Source: Rhynchopus sp. YZ270_cl-10 (taxonomy: Eukaryota; Euglenozoa; Diplonemea; Diplonemida; Diplonemidae). Taken from it: a stretch of DNA of 64,000 nt. Below the pieces are notes generated by a model. The model was not told the origin of the DNA, ran no database searches, and saw nothing but the letters and a program-made list of their open reading frames with translations. Each line of letters opens with the position of its first letter. Position 1 is the stretch's first letter. The translations under genes and the position numbers were made by a program. Of this stretch, positions 10,167 through 20,820 are shown one piece after another. The stretch is from assembly GCA_964035575.1 (NCBI GenBank), contig OZ037868.1:1364001-1428000 (forward strand), read 5' to 3'.

Positions 10167-10657
10167 CCACTTGTAACCCACCAGTTGCAACCTGATTTTG
10201 CCTGTAATTCATGTATCCCACTTGTAACTCACTTGTAACGGTTTTTCACTTGTAACGTTACTAGTAACTTCACTTGTAATGTACTATACTTCACCGTCGT
10301 GCAGTTCACAAAACAACCCCTTCTCTCCTCCCCCTCTTCCATTTTTCTATTAATCTCCCCCCTCCTTCCTCATCCTCATCCCTCCCTGCTGCGAGGGAGC
10401 AGGCAGGGGAGGTGCTGTGCACAGTGCACACACACTACGCACACTGTGTGCAAAGGTGCACCTTGTCACCGCCTTTGATACACAAACGCCAAACACCACC
10501 TTGTCGCCGCAACACCCTCCAGACCGGGCAGTGTTGGCAGGTATAATACAGGGTGTTACAACAGGTGTACCGAACTGTACCAAACTCTTTTGGGGTGCTG
10601 TACTAAACCAACACCCTCCAGACCCCCTCTCCCTCTCCCTCCCCCTCCCACTTCACC

Positions 10658-11713
10658 ATGAGCACCTTATGGGGCGACGTCGACGAGCTCCCTCCCAGCA
10701 GCACTGCAGAGTCACGCAAGCCCGAGAGCTTTGGAGAGGTCGCTGTGATGCAGAAGTACGCAGAAAACAACTCCCTCGCGCCAGGCGCTGTCATTCGGGT
10801 CACGAAGACCGGCGCCCCAGAGGTGATTCAGGAGAGCTTCTCGACCTATGTGAAATGCCACTCCGGCCAGGCGCATAGCAGACACGCTGTGTCAATGCTC
10901 TGCGGGCCTCTCAGGGTACCATATGACCAGCAGCAGTTTAACCGCGATGTGGAAATTGCGCGGGGTGTGGTGCAGTCTCTGAAAACACAGGGTTTGGTTG
11001 TCATTGAAAACCTTGTTGGCGAGCGTGAACGGATTGCCGCAGCGCGCGAAGCCGACAAACTCTCGCTCGACGACAGCGTGATGTTCACTGCAGGCACCGG
11101 AGCTGGGGTGGCACACAAACGCGATGGATCTCTCCGCGGCGACACGATGATGTGGCTCCCTAAGGACGGCTCCCTCCCACACGCCCTCCAACACATCCTC
11201 AACAAGGTCAACCGCCTCCGCCGTTCCATTGCCTACGTAACAGGACGCCCTCTGTTACGCGCCTCGTCGCAGCTGGCACGCTATCCCGGAGATGGGGTAG
11301 GGTATGTGAAGCACCGTGATAGCAAGCTCACCGCAGAGGCAAAGGACAAACGCCGTTTGACGCTTTTGTACTACTTCAACGAGGATTGGGAGCCCTCGCA
11401 AGGTGGCTGTCTAGAGGTCTTCCCACAGTCAGGGAAGACGCAGCTAGCAGAGTGGAAGGCAGATTCAGCAAGCGACAATGCCCGCAAATCTGAGGAGAAA
11501 ATGCGCGGAGGGGTGCAGATCCAGCCCCGCAGTGGTACCCTTGCGATCTTCCCTTCCAGCCGTCTCCACCGTGTCCTCCCAGACCATGCGCCCAGAGTAG
11601 CGATGGGTACATGGTTTCTTGGCCCAGAGAGTTTGGAGATGAGTCACCCAGACTCAGAGCACGATATCGACAGCTTCTATGAAGGGAACGATGAGGTGTT
11701 TCCGTCGAGGTGA
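10658..11713 (+). CDS. 2-oxoglutarate/Fe(II) dioxygenase, prolyl 4-hydroxylase-like
   Basis: A 351-residue protein starting at the first ATG after a C/T-rich leader. The C-terminal half is a double-stranded beta-helix dioxygenase. The iron ligands are His219-x-Asp221 (YVKHRDSKL) and His304 (SSRLHRVLP); Arg313 (PRVAMGTWF) is placed to bind 2-oxoglutarate. YYFNEDWEPSQGGCLEVFP between them matches prolyl hydroxylases of the EGLN/PHD and P4H group, so hydroxylation of a protein side chain is the likely reaction. The N-terminal ~120 residues are not recognised; their start (LWGDVDELPPSS) faintly resembles the acidic, Trp-containing N-terminus of eIF3g. No signal peptide or membrane segment is seen, so it is probably cytosolic or nuclear. 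First gene of the plus-strand array. Confidence 0.85.
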   Translation: MSTLWGDVDELPPSSTAESRKPESFGEVAVMQKYAENNSLAPGAVIRVTKTGAPEVIQESFSTYVKCHSGQAHSRHAVSMLCGPLRVPYDQQQFNRDVEIARGVVQSLKTQGLVVIENLVGERERIAAAREADKLSLDDSVMFTAGTGAGVAHKRDGSLRGDTMMWLPKDGSLPHALQHILNKVNRLRRSIAYVTGRPLLRASSQLARYPGDGVGYVKHRDSKLTAEAKDKRRLTLLYYFNEDWEPSQGGCLEVFPQSGKTQLAEWKADSASDNARKSEEKMRGGVQIQPRSGTLAIFPSSRLHRVLPDHAPRVAMGTWFLGPESLEMSHPDSEHDIDSFYEGNDEVFPSR

Positions 11714-11940
11714 GGGTAGGGGGAGATGTTGTGCTAGAACCATCCGGCATTGTTCGGATAACGAAATGCGGGGGAGGGGGGAAAGGGGGAAGGGGGGGAG
11801 TAGTCATTGCAGATGGTATTGAAAGGATTCATGAAATAGCCAATTTTTTTTTTTTGCGTTTGTACTATCGTTTCACTTTTGAGAAGTGTTGAGTGTCAAT
11901 GTTATTACCAAATAAGAGGGAAATAAAAAAGTTTTGGTAA

Positions 11941-11990
11941 GGGTCTCATCCTCGGATGTCTACACTAATACAACCAAGTTTTCAAAAAAA
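11941..11990 (+). repeat. Dispersed module A (TCATCCTCGG subfamily)
   Basis: Shares CATCCTCGG, TACACTAATACAACCAAG and the trailing TTTTCAAAAA run with the other copies. It lies 230 bases downstream of the dioxygenase gene. Confidence 0.75.
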
Positions 11991-13195
11991 GAAGAACAAC
12001 GCAGATGAGGAAAAACAAACCGTTCAAAGAACCCTTTCTTTTGTAGAATTTATTTTGTCCCATTTTCCCCCTCTTTTCCCCCCTCCTCTAGTGCAACGTG
12101 TACAGCGTGGTCGAATTGCTGTTTAAAAACAAAGGGAAAAGCCTTCACAAAATCTTTCCGCGGAAAATATCAATCATTTGATTTGATGAGTGTTTTTGGA
12201 GATATTAACAGACTGCTGGAATGGCAGCTTTTCAGTACATGCACTAGAGAACAGATTATCAACAAAATCAATGTATTTTTCTGGCAATGTTGCAAAATTT
12301 GCTAAGGCGAGGTTCTTGTGTGCTTTTCTGGCTTTTCGATCACCCAATAATAAAACATAAAGGTCCAGTTGGACAGAGGTGTGCTTCACTAAGCACCTCC
12401 CATTCTGTAATATTTTTTTTTGAACTATCAACTTCACTTTTTTTATATGAGATAAAGATGTGCGTGAAAACATTCATTTTCCCCCCAAAAGAAAAAGAAA
12501 AGAAAAATATTTTTTTTTTTGGCCGGGCACTGCTTGCATCCTTGCGTCTATTATCCATTTCTGGTACTACAAAAGAACTTTGCTTGAAGTTGTATCACCG
12601 ACTACTTCTTGTCTGTACCAATATAAAATATTTTTCATCGATGCCTGCATTCACAACTACCCTTCTGCCCACTAAGTCGTGAGAGAGGCTTAGGGTCATC
12701 TTACCAATACCGTTTCCCCCCTTTTGCTAGTATGAGTGTCCCACTCTTGCCCCTAGATTTATTTATTTATTTTTATTAAAAAACGGACATCAATTAGTTC
12801 CCTTTTTTGGGGTGGGATGATCCCCACCCCACCCCGCCCCTCAATTCATACGCAACCCAACCCCGAGCAATGAGGGTGTCTATTGTTGATGTGACAACAG
12901 ATACTACGCTCTCCCCCACAAAAAGCTGCCATTGTGTTATTATCCCAAACTCCCAAGAAGAAAAAAAATGCCACTGCGGGTACAGCATGTGAGACCGTTC
13001 TCAAAAAAGAAACATTTTAGTCACAATTTTTCAGAATTTTTCGCACTTCACAATCATGTTTTGGACTTTTGTGGTGAAGACTTTGTGAAAACTATGAAAA
13101 GTTGTGGAGTTGTAGGATCACTTTTTTTTGTGAACAATCTCGCATGCTGTACCCCTGCACAGTACCAACTGCAAAGCAAAAACAAAAACAATATT

Positions 13196-13243
13196 TAGTG
13201 GAGTACTCTAGGGTGGCTACACTACATACAACCAAGTTTTCAA
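13196..13243 (+). repeat. Dispersed module A (CTCTAGGGTGG subfamily)
   Basis: Diverged copy with CTCTAGGGTGGCTAC in place of CATCCTCGGGTGTC and a small insertion in CACTACATACAACC. A GATTGTCGATACAAC tag follows at about 13279. Confidence 0.7.
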
Positions 13244-13517
13244 AAAAAAATAAAGGATCTTCCAACAAGTGTAAAGTGATTGTCGATACAACAAAAACTG
13301 TTCATAGTAAAAACGATACGCCCCTCCCTCCCTGCACTCATTTTCCCCTTTTGCTGGCAAGCCCGCTTCGCCACGACCAACGCCAAGAGGCACAGTTCAG
13401 TGCCATGTGCCGCACAGCCATCTCGTGCACTGCGTTATACAGAAGCTGCTACTGTTCTTCCTTGCAAATGGCTGAGCATTGTTTGCCAAAACACCATCCC
13501 ACAGATACACACGAAAG

Positions 13518-14234
13518 ATGCCTATTCATCTGGAACCAACACCAAGCCAGGTGGAACCAACACCTGGCCACGTCGTCTTCAAGATACACAACATGACGGA
13601 GACAGCCAAGGTTGGTGTCATGGACACGCTCTGCAAGAATCTCGGGTGCGAGCTAGGCAACCCTGTGATGTTCAACGGGAAGGTGTCGATGAATGTGTTG
13701 GTGAGGGGTCCGCTGGATGCTCGTCAACAGATCCTTGCGGCGTTCAGTGCGTATGCTCGGGAGCTGTATGAATACAATGCGATGCAGGCAGTGGGGTGTG
13801 GCCTGGCACTTACCCCTCCTTGCAAACTTGACATCCAGAAGAAGAACGACTTCTGCATGAATGGAGTGAAGCCGTCGCGCCTTGTTGTCGTCAGCGGGTA
13901 TGTTTACGACCAGGTATGGGGAAGCAAAGTCACCCAGATGGACAACTGGCAGAAGGGCAGGGTCGCAAGCCTGGTGACCGCGCAGTTGCAGAACCTTCAC
14001 GGACCTGCAGTGGTGATAACGATGCGTGGTGTGAGCTTCAAGGGCGGCGTGAACGGTGAAGAGCAGCGTCAGGCGCAGCTGGAAGTGGCGCTGGAGTGCA
14101 AGACCTTTGACTCGGCACGCAGGATGGTGCAGGGGCAGCAGCTGGACGGGGTGATGATGTGCGACGGAGGGCTTGTGTTCGTGCTGCACGTCTACCAGCA
14201 GATGAAGAAGCCCAGATGGTTCGGGAGCAACTAG
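13518..14234 (+). CDS. Unidentified 238-residue protein
   Basis: Start taken at the first in-frame ATG (13518); the frame is open a little further upstream without one. GC-rich third positions and uninterrupted length support a real gene. The N-terminal 25 residues are proline-rich (MPIHLEPTPSQVEPTPGHVV). The remainder looks like a mixed alpha/beta fold with alternating hydrophobic strands (RLVVVSGYVY, AVVITMRGVSFKGG, GVMMCDGGLVFVLHVYQ) and one long helix (LDARQQILAAFSAYARELYEYNAMQAV). No signal peptide, membrane span or catalytic motif is recognised. It is followed by a T-rich 3' region and then a small fold-back element. Confidence 0.72.
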   Translation: MPIHLEPTPSQVEPTPGHVVFKIHNMTETAKVGVMDTLCKNLGCELGNPVMFNGKVSMNVLVRGPLDARQQILAAFSAYARELYEYNAMQAVGCGLALTPPCKLDIQKKNDFCMNGVKPSRLVVVSGYVYDQVWGSKVTQMDNWQKGRVASLVTAQLQNLHGPAVVITMRGVSFKGGVNGEEQRQAQLEVALECKTFDSARRMVQGQQLDGVMMCDGGLVFVLHVYQQMKKPRWFGSN

Positions 14235-14510
14235 ACGCAGTGTGGTGCTTTTTTTTTTTCATTCATCTTTCAAAGCTCTTTGAGGGGGGGTGAATAATGT
14301 GTAAGTCTCGTTGCAGGTAGGGTTCCCCCCCTAGGCAGTGTTCGTGTGTATGATAATGATATTTTTACATTTTTAAGCGTTTTTCACGTGTCTGCATCCA
14401 CCCTGGGTGTCTTCACGTTATCAAATTCACCCTTTTTTTTCTCCCGACTGAGATGTGTTTTTATTAGTTTCTATTTTTTTCTTCTTTGCACGCAAAAGTG
14501 TATGATTATA

Positions 14511-14672
14511 GGGGGATAGTCAGATTTACCCTACCCTATTTTGAAAAAGTTCAGACTTCCCCTAAAATAAGTTCAGATCTGCCCTAAAAACTCTTTTAGG
14601 CAAGTCTGAACTTATTTTAGGGCAGATCTGAACTTTTTCAAAATAGGGTAGGGTAAATCTTGACTATTCCCC
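14511..14672. mobile_element. 162-bp fold-back MITE with 9-bp target duplication
   Basis: The two arms, about 70 bases each, are almost perfect reverse complements, sharing ACCCTACCCTATTTTGAAAA and AAAATAAGTTCAGA. Termini are GGGGGATAGTC and GACTATTCCCC. The 9-base sequence ATGATTATA flanks both ends (14502-14510 and 14673-14681). A 9-bp duplication fits a Mutator-type MITE; reading it as 8 bp would fit hAT. No coding capacity. Confidence 0.85.
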
Positions 14673-14990
14673 ATGATTATATTTGTTTTTCTTGGCCCCT
14701 TTTGAACGCTTCTGTCTGTGTGTCGTGGTTGTCGAAAGGAGAGACTTCGCTGTTGTCAGTGAGAAGCTCGCTTTTAGCACACCACCTAAGTAGCTTTGCA
14801 GCACACAACCGACATACCCAAGTGTTCAGAGGGAAAGCCAGAAAAACCGCCTCCCCCCCAAAAAAACAAACAAAAAAAAAAACAAAAACGTATGTCACTT
14901 TGTCTCTATCTAGTAGGTACAATACCATCAAGCGACGATGTGGACAGGACCTACCGACAGGCGCTTGTCGATACAACACACAAAAAAAAC

Positions 14991-15041
14991 TATAGTGGAG
15001 CACACTCTTGGGTGGCTACACTAATACAAACCAAGTTTTCA
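14991..15041 (+). repeat. Dispersed module A (CTCTTGGGTGG subfamily)
   Basis: Follows a CTTGTCGATACAACAC tag at 14968 and precedes the selenoprotein leader. Shares GTGGAGCACACTCT, the GGGTGGCTACACTAATACAA stretch and the trailing A run with copies at 35197 and 53665. Confidence 0.75.
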
Positions 15042-15348
15042 AAAAACACAAAAAACACAAAAAAAACACACAAAAAAACCCACAATTTCCCCCAAGACAA
15101 AACAACCTCTCTCGGGTATGTCTCCCGTCTCCGTCTCCATCTCGCCTACCCCCTCCCCCTCCCCCCCCGCATAAAACGCACCTATCAATCTTTGCAAAAT
15201 TCTCTTTCATTTTACCCCCCACCACCACAACCCACACCCCCCTCCAGCAGACACATAAGAGGGGGCTGCACTTTCCCCCCTCCTTCTCCCCCTCCTTCTC
15301 CCCCTCTCCTTCTCTCCATTTTTTCTCTCCTTCTCTTTTCACTATAAA

Positions 15349-16392
15349 ATGCCTCAATTTACCTGCAACTTTACTCTCAATGAGGTTAAAACAAGCAGTG
15401 TAGAGGTTGGTATTGATGAAGGGTGTTTAGTACGCGACGCTGTATCTAAGGCGGTGAAGGAAGGGCTGGTGCAGTTGGGAGGTGCAGTGGAGACTGCGAT
15501 TGTTGAAATGAAACGTGGAGGCAGCGCTGTGGCCCAGAAGGACGTCGTCTCCGCGGGCGACATCATTGACGTTGCCGTGCAACGCAGTGTTCTAAACAAC
15601 GTCAAACTACCACGCGAAGTTGTCATGCAGATGTACGCCCGCGAGAACACCCTACGCACCTGCAAAGAAACCCAAGAAGCCTACAGCCGCCACGAAATGC
15701 CCTTCAACAGCGACGTAACCCACAACCTCCAAAGCAAACTCCTTTGGGAGTACGACCTCCCCCCTACCCCTGACGCACTCCGCCTCTGGCACACCCAACG
15801 CCACCACCACAGAGACGACCCTGAGGTGCGCTCCATCCCCCTCTACATCAAGTACGACGTCTCACGCGAAGGCGACCTCCGTGTTGGAGATGAATCTGTG
15901 AACGTCCGTCTGGTCCGTCCCTGTGGTGCAGAGGCAATGCTGTCGGACTTTGTCACCTCGCGCCCTTTGATTGTCATTGCTGGTTCCTACAGTTGACCCC
16001 CATTTAGAGTCTACGCACCGTTTTGGAATGAGACCATAGCGGAGCTAGGCTCGGAAGTGGATTTTCTTCATGTGTACATCCGTGAAGCGCACGCAGTGGA
16101 TCAGTGGCCTCTTGGGGACCGTGTGTCCTTCCTGCAGCACCCCACGCAGGAGTATCGGATCGAATGTGCAAAGAAGTGCTGGGCAGACCTAGACTGGCAG
16201 ATGCCCTCCGTGACGGACCACATCGACAACGACTTCAACAATGCGTATGCAGGGTGGCCGGAGCGTTTCTACATCATTCATGAAGGACGGATGTGCTACA
16301 TCGCGCAGCCCGAGGACGCAAGCTATGATCCATTAGAAGTCACAAACTGGATCAAATCCTATGTCGCCAGCAAGACCCCAAAGGAAGGGTAA
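15349..16392 (+). CDS. Deiodinase-like selenoprotein (thioredoxin fold, in-frame TGA read as selenocysteine)
   Basis: Residues 1-215 run from ATG 15349 to TGA 15994; the same frame continues to TAA at 16390-16392, giving 347 residues. Around the TGA the sequence reads GSYS-U-PPF, against GSCT-U-PPF in iodothyronine deiodinases. Downstream residues match the family in order: DFLHVYIREAHAVDQW (deiodinases have YIEEAH..DGW), WPERFYIIHEGRMCY (PERLYVI.EG...Y) and YDPLEVTNWIKSY. The thioredoxin-like domain starts near residue 165 (LRVGDESVNVRLVRPCG). Residues 1-85 could be a ubiquitin-like fold ending GDIIDVAV. Protist relatives need not act on thyroid hormone; reductive redox chemistry at Sec is the safe inference. 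No signal peptide or membrane anchor is seen, unlike animal deiodinases. A SECIS element should lie in the 3' UTR; I could not place one by eye. A pyrimidine-rich leader of about 60 bases precedes the start. Confidence 0.87.
15994..15996 (+). other. Predicted UGA selenocysteine codon
   Basis: TGA at codon 216 of the deiodinase-like gene, aligned with the catalytic Sec of the family. The downstream part keeps frame and family conservation for 131 codons, which a nonsense mutation or UTR would not. Confidence 0.85.
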
Positions 16393-17734
16393 AATGGGAG
16401 GCAGTTTCTAGTTTCAGGTGTTTTTTTTTTTGTAGATGCTTCAATGCAACAAACGAACAACAAAGAGACACAAGTAACTTTTAAATATGTGGGAAAACCC
16501 CTCGTTTTAATATCCCCACCGTCCACCGAGAAGATATGCCCTCTATGGGGGGACACATTTTTCATCTTTCAAAAAGGAAAAAAAAGGAAGGATGTACGTG
16601 TTACACCCTTTAGTGCTTACTGTTTGTGTGATAAATAGTAAGTATATGAATGTATCTTTCAATCTTTCTCTCTTTTTCTCGTTCTTATTCGTTCTTCAAC
16701 CCCATCTCCATTCACTGCAATAAAGCAAAAAGAAGGTAGTCAGAGAACATCTTAGTCAAACCTGCGTTTGACCTTTAGCTAGATTCTCGTTTTTTTTGTG
16801 ATGACGGAATATGGTCCCACTGTTTCCCAATTTTTTTTCCAGTTTGCTTCAAAGATGGCTAAGTAACCGGGTCTTATGTTTTTGTTCTTTTTAAAATTCT
16901 TTGTTTTTGTCTATCCCAAAATACAATACGCACCCTATCTCTCAAAGGGGTGGGGAGTACTAAGTTGTGAATTCTTTACGAGGATTAAAAAAAACAAAGG
17001 AACAATTCAGGTCCGAGCCCTCAGCCCAGAATGAATAGTGTATCACATTCCTACGGGTGTCCTGCACTACATTTTTTTTTTTTGAATTTTTGAGCAAAAC
17101 GAAAAAATGGTCAAAAAATAAATGCCAGGAACAGCCCCCGTATAACTTCCTTGATGAAGCCCTTGGGGGTTTTTCCTGGTTTTTAATTCATTTGAATGAT
17201 TAATAGGAACGTTAAGTGGTGCCATTCGTCGGATAAGTCAACCCTTTTTTTTTTTTGTGTATTTTTTTTTGCAGAAGTGGATCTGGGTCCGAAGATGAGA
17301 AGAGTGAGGCAGAGAGGTCAGAGGTGGTTTGCAAAATAAAAAGAAAAGATGGTAAAGCTGTGAAAAGCAGTTCCACTATCAAAAAAAAAAAAACCCCCCA
17401 ACATTTTTTTGACAAAACAACAACAGCCTGAACAGAATCCTAGCCCTCTATCTGGTGATATTTTGAGTACAGAACCCACCTTTTTATCTTTGGTGGGTTA
17501 ATTCAACTAAATCGCAAAATAAAACCCAATTTGTGATATTAATTTTGCCATGGTTGCACCAAATAAGCCAGGTTTTTTTTTCCAGATGTTAACCTCGAAA
17601 TGGATTTTCGACTGCATGGTTGGGGTCCACCCGGTACACCGGTCACCAAAGGTGCACTGTTCACGAGAGGTCTTTGTATTTTGATCAGAAACAAACAATC
17701 CACAAAAAGTAAAGAAAAAAAAAGTTTGGGTACA
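16393..17734 (+). other. Gene-free AT-rich stretch, 3' UTR side of the selenoprotein
   Basis: Holds poly(T) and poly(A) runs and no supported gene. I looked for a SECIS core (TGA and GA quartet flanking a ~12-bp helix with an AA loop) and found no candidate with a convincing helix. At 17600-17690 lies a copy of a short motif (GACTGCATGGTTGGGGTCCA, then CACGAGAGG and CTTTGTATTTT) that recurs near 51328 and 62629. Confidence 0.5.
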
Positions 17735-17740
17735 TTTAGT

Positions 17741-18644
17741 CATACTTGGACCGCCCGAAATATTTTTCGGGCGCAGATCCCGAGCGCCCGAAATGTGCCC
17801 GAAATATATTTCGGGCATTTTAAAGGGAATTTATACGTAATTCGGGCGAATTCGGGCGCATTTCGGGCGAATTTGGGCACAATTCGGGCGAATTCGGGCG
17901 ATTTCGGGCAGATTCGGGCGAATTCGGGCGCACAACCAGTATCTTATGTGTGCTGGGAAGCATGCCACCAGTGTAAAAATCTAACGCTTTATTTGAAAGA
18001 TTGACACAAAATTTGTTCAAAGAAAAAAAAATTGAGCAAAAATTCCTAGTAGAACCCAACTTATATGAGTGCAGCTCTGTTAGCAGCCACGTATAAAACC
18101 GATTTCACTAACAAATTTACACTAAAATACTACTAAAAACGTAAAAAGGCGATTTTTCACGTTTTTGGGCATCTCCTGAGCAACTACAGGCCCGAAACAC
18201 CCCGAGAATGGGTCAGAACCACCCTGTGTCCCGAAAATTCACAAAAATTCACCCTGAAATACGAAAAAATAGTGAAAACCCGGTTGATAGTGTGTTTTGG
18301 GTAGGCATAAGCAAATGATAGTAAGAAAACCCGTAATTTGGTGGTGATTCTCACGGGCCTCCAAAGTGCACTCAGGTGTACAAAAGTTTTCGATTCTTGC
18401 TTATTTTGACAGATTTGCCATCAAATATTTCCAAATATAAAAAGTTTTTTGCGAAAATGAGTAGCACCCGACCAAGTCGGTTTTCACTACGGAAAAAGCG
18501 CCCGAATTCGCCCGAAATCTGCATTTCGGGCGATTTCGGGCGTTTTCGGGCGACTTCGGGCGCACAAAATCGCCCGAAATCCGCCCCTAATTCGCCCGAA
18601 ATCGCCCGAAATGCCCGAAATATATTTCGGGCGGTCCAAGTATG
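17741..18644 (+). mobile_element. Non-autonomous TIR element, CATAC family, copy 1
   Basis: 904 bp with perfect 23-bp terminal inverted repeats beginning CATACTTGGACCGCCCG. The 6-bp target duplication TTTAGT lies at 17735-17740 and 18645-18650. Both ends carry dense arrays of the octamer TTCGGGCG or its complement (about 17751-17935 and 18485-18635). The middle is AT-rich and non-coding. The second copy at 33870-34723 is in the opposite orientation. A 6-bp duplication does not by itself assign a superfamily and no transposase is present. Confidence 0.88.
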
Positions 18645-18650
18645 TTTAGT

Positions 18651-19459
18651 GCACCCTATTATACCATCTATTCAGTAGAATAGTTAGTATATGAAACAAG
18701 TATTTTGAGTCAACGTTTTTTTTTAAGCCAAACATTTGGCAAAAGAAGAGAATCGAAGGTGTCCACAAAATTGTTTTTTCACACGGTATTTGTTTTCACC
18801 ACACACCCACACCACTCATACGGTGATAAATACTAATTTGCGGACAAACAGGAAAATTTAGCAGTGTTCAGCACCCCAAAAAAGTACCCGCTTTTTCCAT
18901 TTTCTCGATTCCATTTTTAAGTTTTTTTGAATTTATTTTTCAAAAAAAAAAAGAGAAAAACTAAAATGCCACACCCTCCTAGCCTGTGTGTCCTCCCGTT
19001 ATTAAGTCTTCTTGACGAAGGGCTGTGAATGCAAAGCTATTGCCACACCACCCACCACCCACCCCCTCTTGATAGCGATTACAACAAAAAATAGTACCCC
19101 CTTACTTTTTTCCACAGTCCCTAAATGCCCTTTGTATTTCAAGGCGCGAATGGTAACTGTACCTCCACAGTGTGTGACCACCTTCGTTTCCCAGTGTTAG
19201 CCATCCCAGCACTCTTTACCCTCAGGCCAAGACCTTCAGGGTTTCTAGCTAGAACCACGAAAGGACCCCCCCGGATGCAGTTTTAGGTCCAGCCCGCTAC
19301 CTGGTGACGAGAGTGGGGCAATTTTCAAAAAAAAAAAAAAATAAATCACACATCCTCCAGCAATACTTACACCCCCCACCATCAACCCCCTTTTCTCTCA
19401 CAACATGTCGTTGACTTATCGGTACTTCTCGATGTGCCTCACACAAGGCAAGTAACCAA
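18651..19459 (+). other. Gene-free stretch before the 19.46-kb gene
   Basis: AT-rich to about 18960, then moderately GC-rich from 19000 to 19300 without an open frame that looks coding. A C-rich leader (about 19365-19400) precedes the next gene. No RNA gene is recognised. Confidence 0.4.
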
Positions 19460-20632
19460 ATGCCACCCACTATTTCCAAACCTACATCTTCAGCACAACT
19501 CCACCGCCGCGTTGACGCATGCAGCAGTGCGCTGCTCCCTGAGGGCCCCGGGGTTTCCTGGGCCTTAACGCAATGGGAATCCACTCTGGGTCGTGACAAC
19601 GGCCTTGTGGGGGTTGCGACCAGCACACATGGCACGGCATCACAGAGCATAGGGATGGGATTGCGGAAGAGCACCCAGGAGGGTGCAACGCATGATGCGG
19701 TGCTTGGGGCGTCTTGTATGGTGGTGGTGCAGGGGCTTCGTTCACGGAGCAGGTATGTCGGCTTTGCGAGGAGTGTTGCAGCAGGTGTGGTGGGGAGGGT
19801 GGTGTACGTTGCAGATGGGTCGGATGAGGTGAAGGTGCTGCCCCATCTCCCATGCCAGGCACCGTTGCGTAATGTGTCGGGTGGGGGTCGTGCGGTAGTG
19901 GGGGTGACCGGGGTATGGGGTGCAACAGCACTGCAAAGAGGGCTGCTGGCATCGTTTCTGCAGGGTCACCTCGGTGGGGTAGACGTCGCAGTGAGCATCT
20001 CCTGTTTGGTTCTGCTTCTCGAATCACCCCCAAAGGATGTGCCCGGTACACCCGCGCAACTCCGCTACGCAAACTGCACCGCCAGATTAGAAACTCTCCG
20101 GGCATGGACATCAAACCTCGCAAAGTCGATCCCGATCTACATCCTCGGGGAAGACGGCATCTGCGGCTGGGTGTCGCATGATCGCAACGAACCCTTTCTC
20201 ACAGCAGAGCCCTTCCATGATGATAGAGTCGCCACGCTTCGCAAACTCACCTTCGGAGAGACGGAGGTGCTATGTCTGTTCGATAGCTTCCGTGAACAAC
20301 GTGGCGCGAAAGGTGCGGGGTACACTGTCCTGCCAAGGGCGACAACAGTGCTTTCAGGTTTGGTGCATGCCTCCAGGTGTTTGGGGGCGCCGACAGTGTT
20401 AGAACGGTTGCCGCATGTTGTTCTGGTAGCAGAAGGTGGGCAGCATGGTGGTGGTATTCGAGACCTAGGGGATGAACCTAGCCCCACGTCTGCCAGCAAC
20501 ACCCCACAGACAGAGCCTGATGCAGGAGGTGTGGGTGTGGCATCAGTGGTTGAGGTGCCACCATTGTCCGAGGGGCTCTTCACACTCGTCAAGGGGGACG
20601 GGACGTCGCATCTCGTTGAGTTGTGTTGTTGA
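19460..20632 (+). CDS. Unidentified 390-residue protein, possible 3' frame change
   Basis: ATG at 19460 follows a short AT/C-rich leader. The product is small-residue rich with many Gly/Val stretches (VVGVTGVWGATALQRGLLASF, VAVSISCLVLLLESPP), suggesting an alpha/beta protein. No catalytic motif or family is recognised; the region 340-370 is low-complexity and probably disordered. The frame stops at TGA 20630 after LVKGDGTSHLVELCC. A second plus-strand frame, open over the stop, continues to 20759 with coding-like sequence (GKGQYYVLVSQGDGHRLSHG) that resembles the preceding LVKGDGTSHLVEL. A single-base indel, assembly error or frameshift near 20625 may therefore hide the true C-terminus. Only 188 bases separate the stop from the ankyrin gene start. 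Confidence 0.7.
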   Translation: MPPTISKPTSSAQLHRRVDACSSALLPEGPGVSWALTQWESTLGRDNGLVGVATSTHGTASQSIGMGLRKSTQEGATHDAVLGASCMVVVQGLRSRSRYVGFARSVAAGVVGRVVYVADGSDEVKVLPHLPCQAPLRNVSGGGRAVVGVTGVWGATALQRGLLASFLQGHLGGVDVAVSISCLVLLLESPPKDVPGTPAQLRYANCTARLETLRAWTSNLAKSIPIYILGEDGICGWVSHDRNEPFLTAEPFHDDRVATLRKLTFGETEVLCLFDSFREQRGAKGAGYTVLPRATTVLSGLVHASRCLGAPTVLERLPHVVLVAEGGQHGGGIRDLGDEPSPTSASNTPQTEPDAGGVGVASVVEVPPLSEGLFTLVKGDGTSHLVELCC

Positions 20633-20820
20633 TGGTGGGGTGGAGGGGAAGGGGCAGTACTATGTTCTTGTCTCGCAGGGAGATGGTCACCGTTTATCTC
20701 ACGGTCTCAAAGCGTTGTTTCCCTTTGGTTCAATCCTGATTAGTGAGGGCGTAGTGTGATCTGGTGCAACTTTCTCACCCTTTATTTGTGTACATTTTCA
20801 GGAGAACTCACAACACAACA

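Noticed and set aside
12174-12473. A 99-codon minus-strand frame with fairly protein-like composition
   Set aside because: AT-rich, no homology recognised, opposite to the gene array and bordered by repeats; not strong enough to call.
15349-15996. Calling the selenoprotein a 215-residue protein plus a separate downstream 111-residue gene
   Set aside because: Both lie in one frame separated only by a TGA at the family's Sec position, with conserved residues immediately after it.
16393-17200. Several TGA-containing hairpins considered as SECIS (near 16628, 16796 and 17152)
   Set aside because: None has a helix of adequate length between the quartet strands together with an unpaired AA; a covariance search is needed.
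17751-17935. Regular CGCCCGAA/TTCGGGCG repeats as a CRISPR array
   Set aside because: Repeats are 8 bases, occur in both orientations with irregular spacing, and belong to a eukaryotic TIR element.
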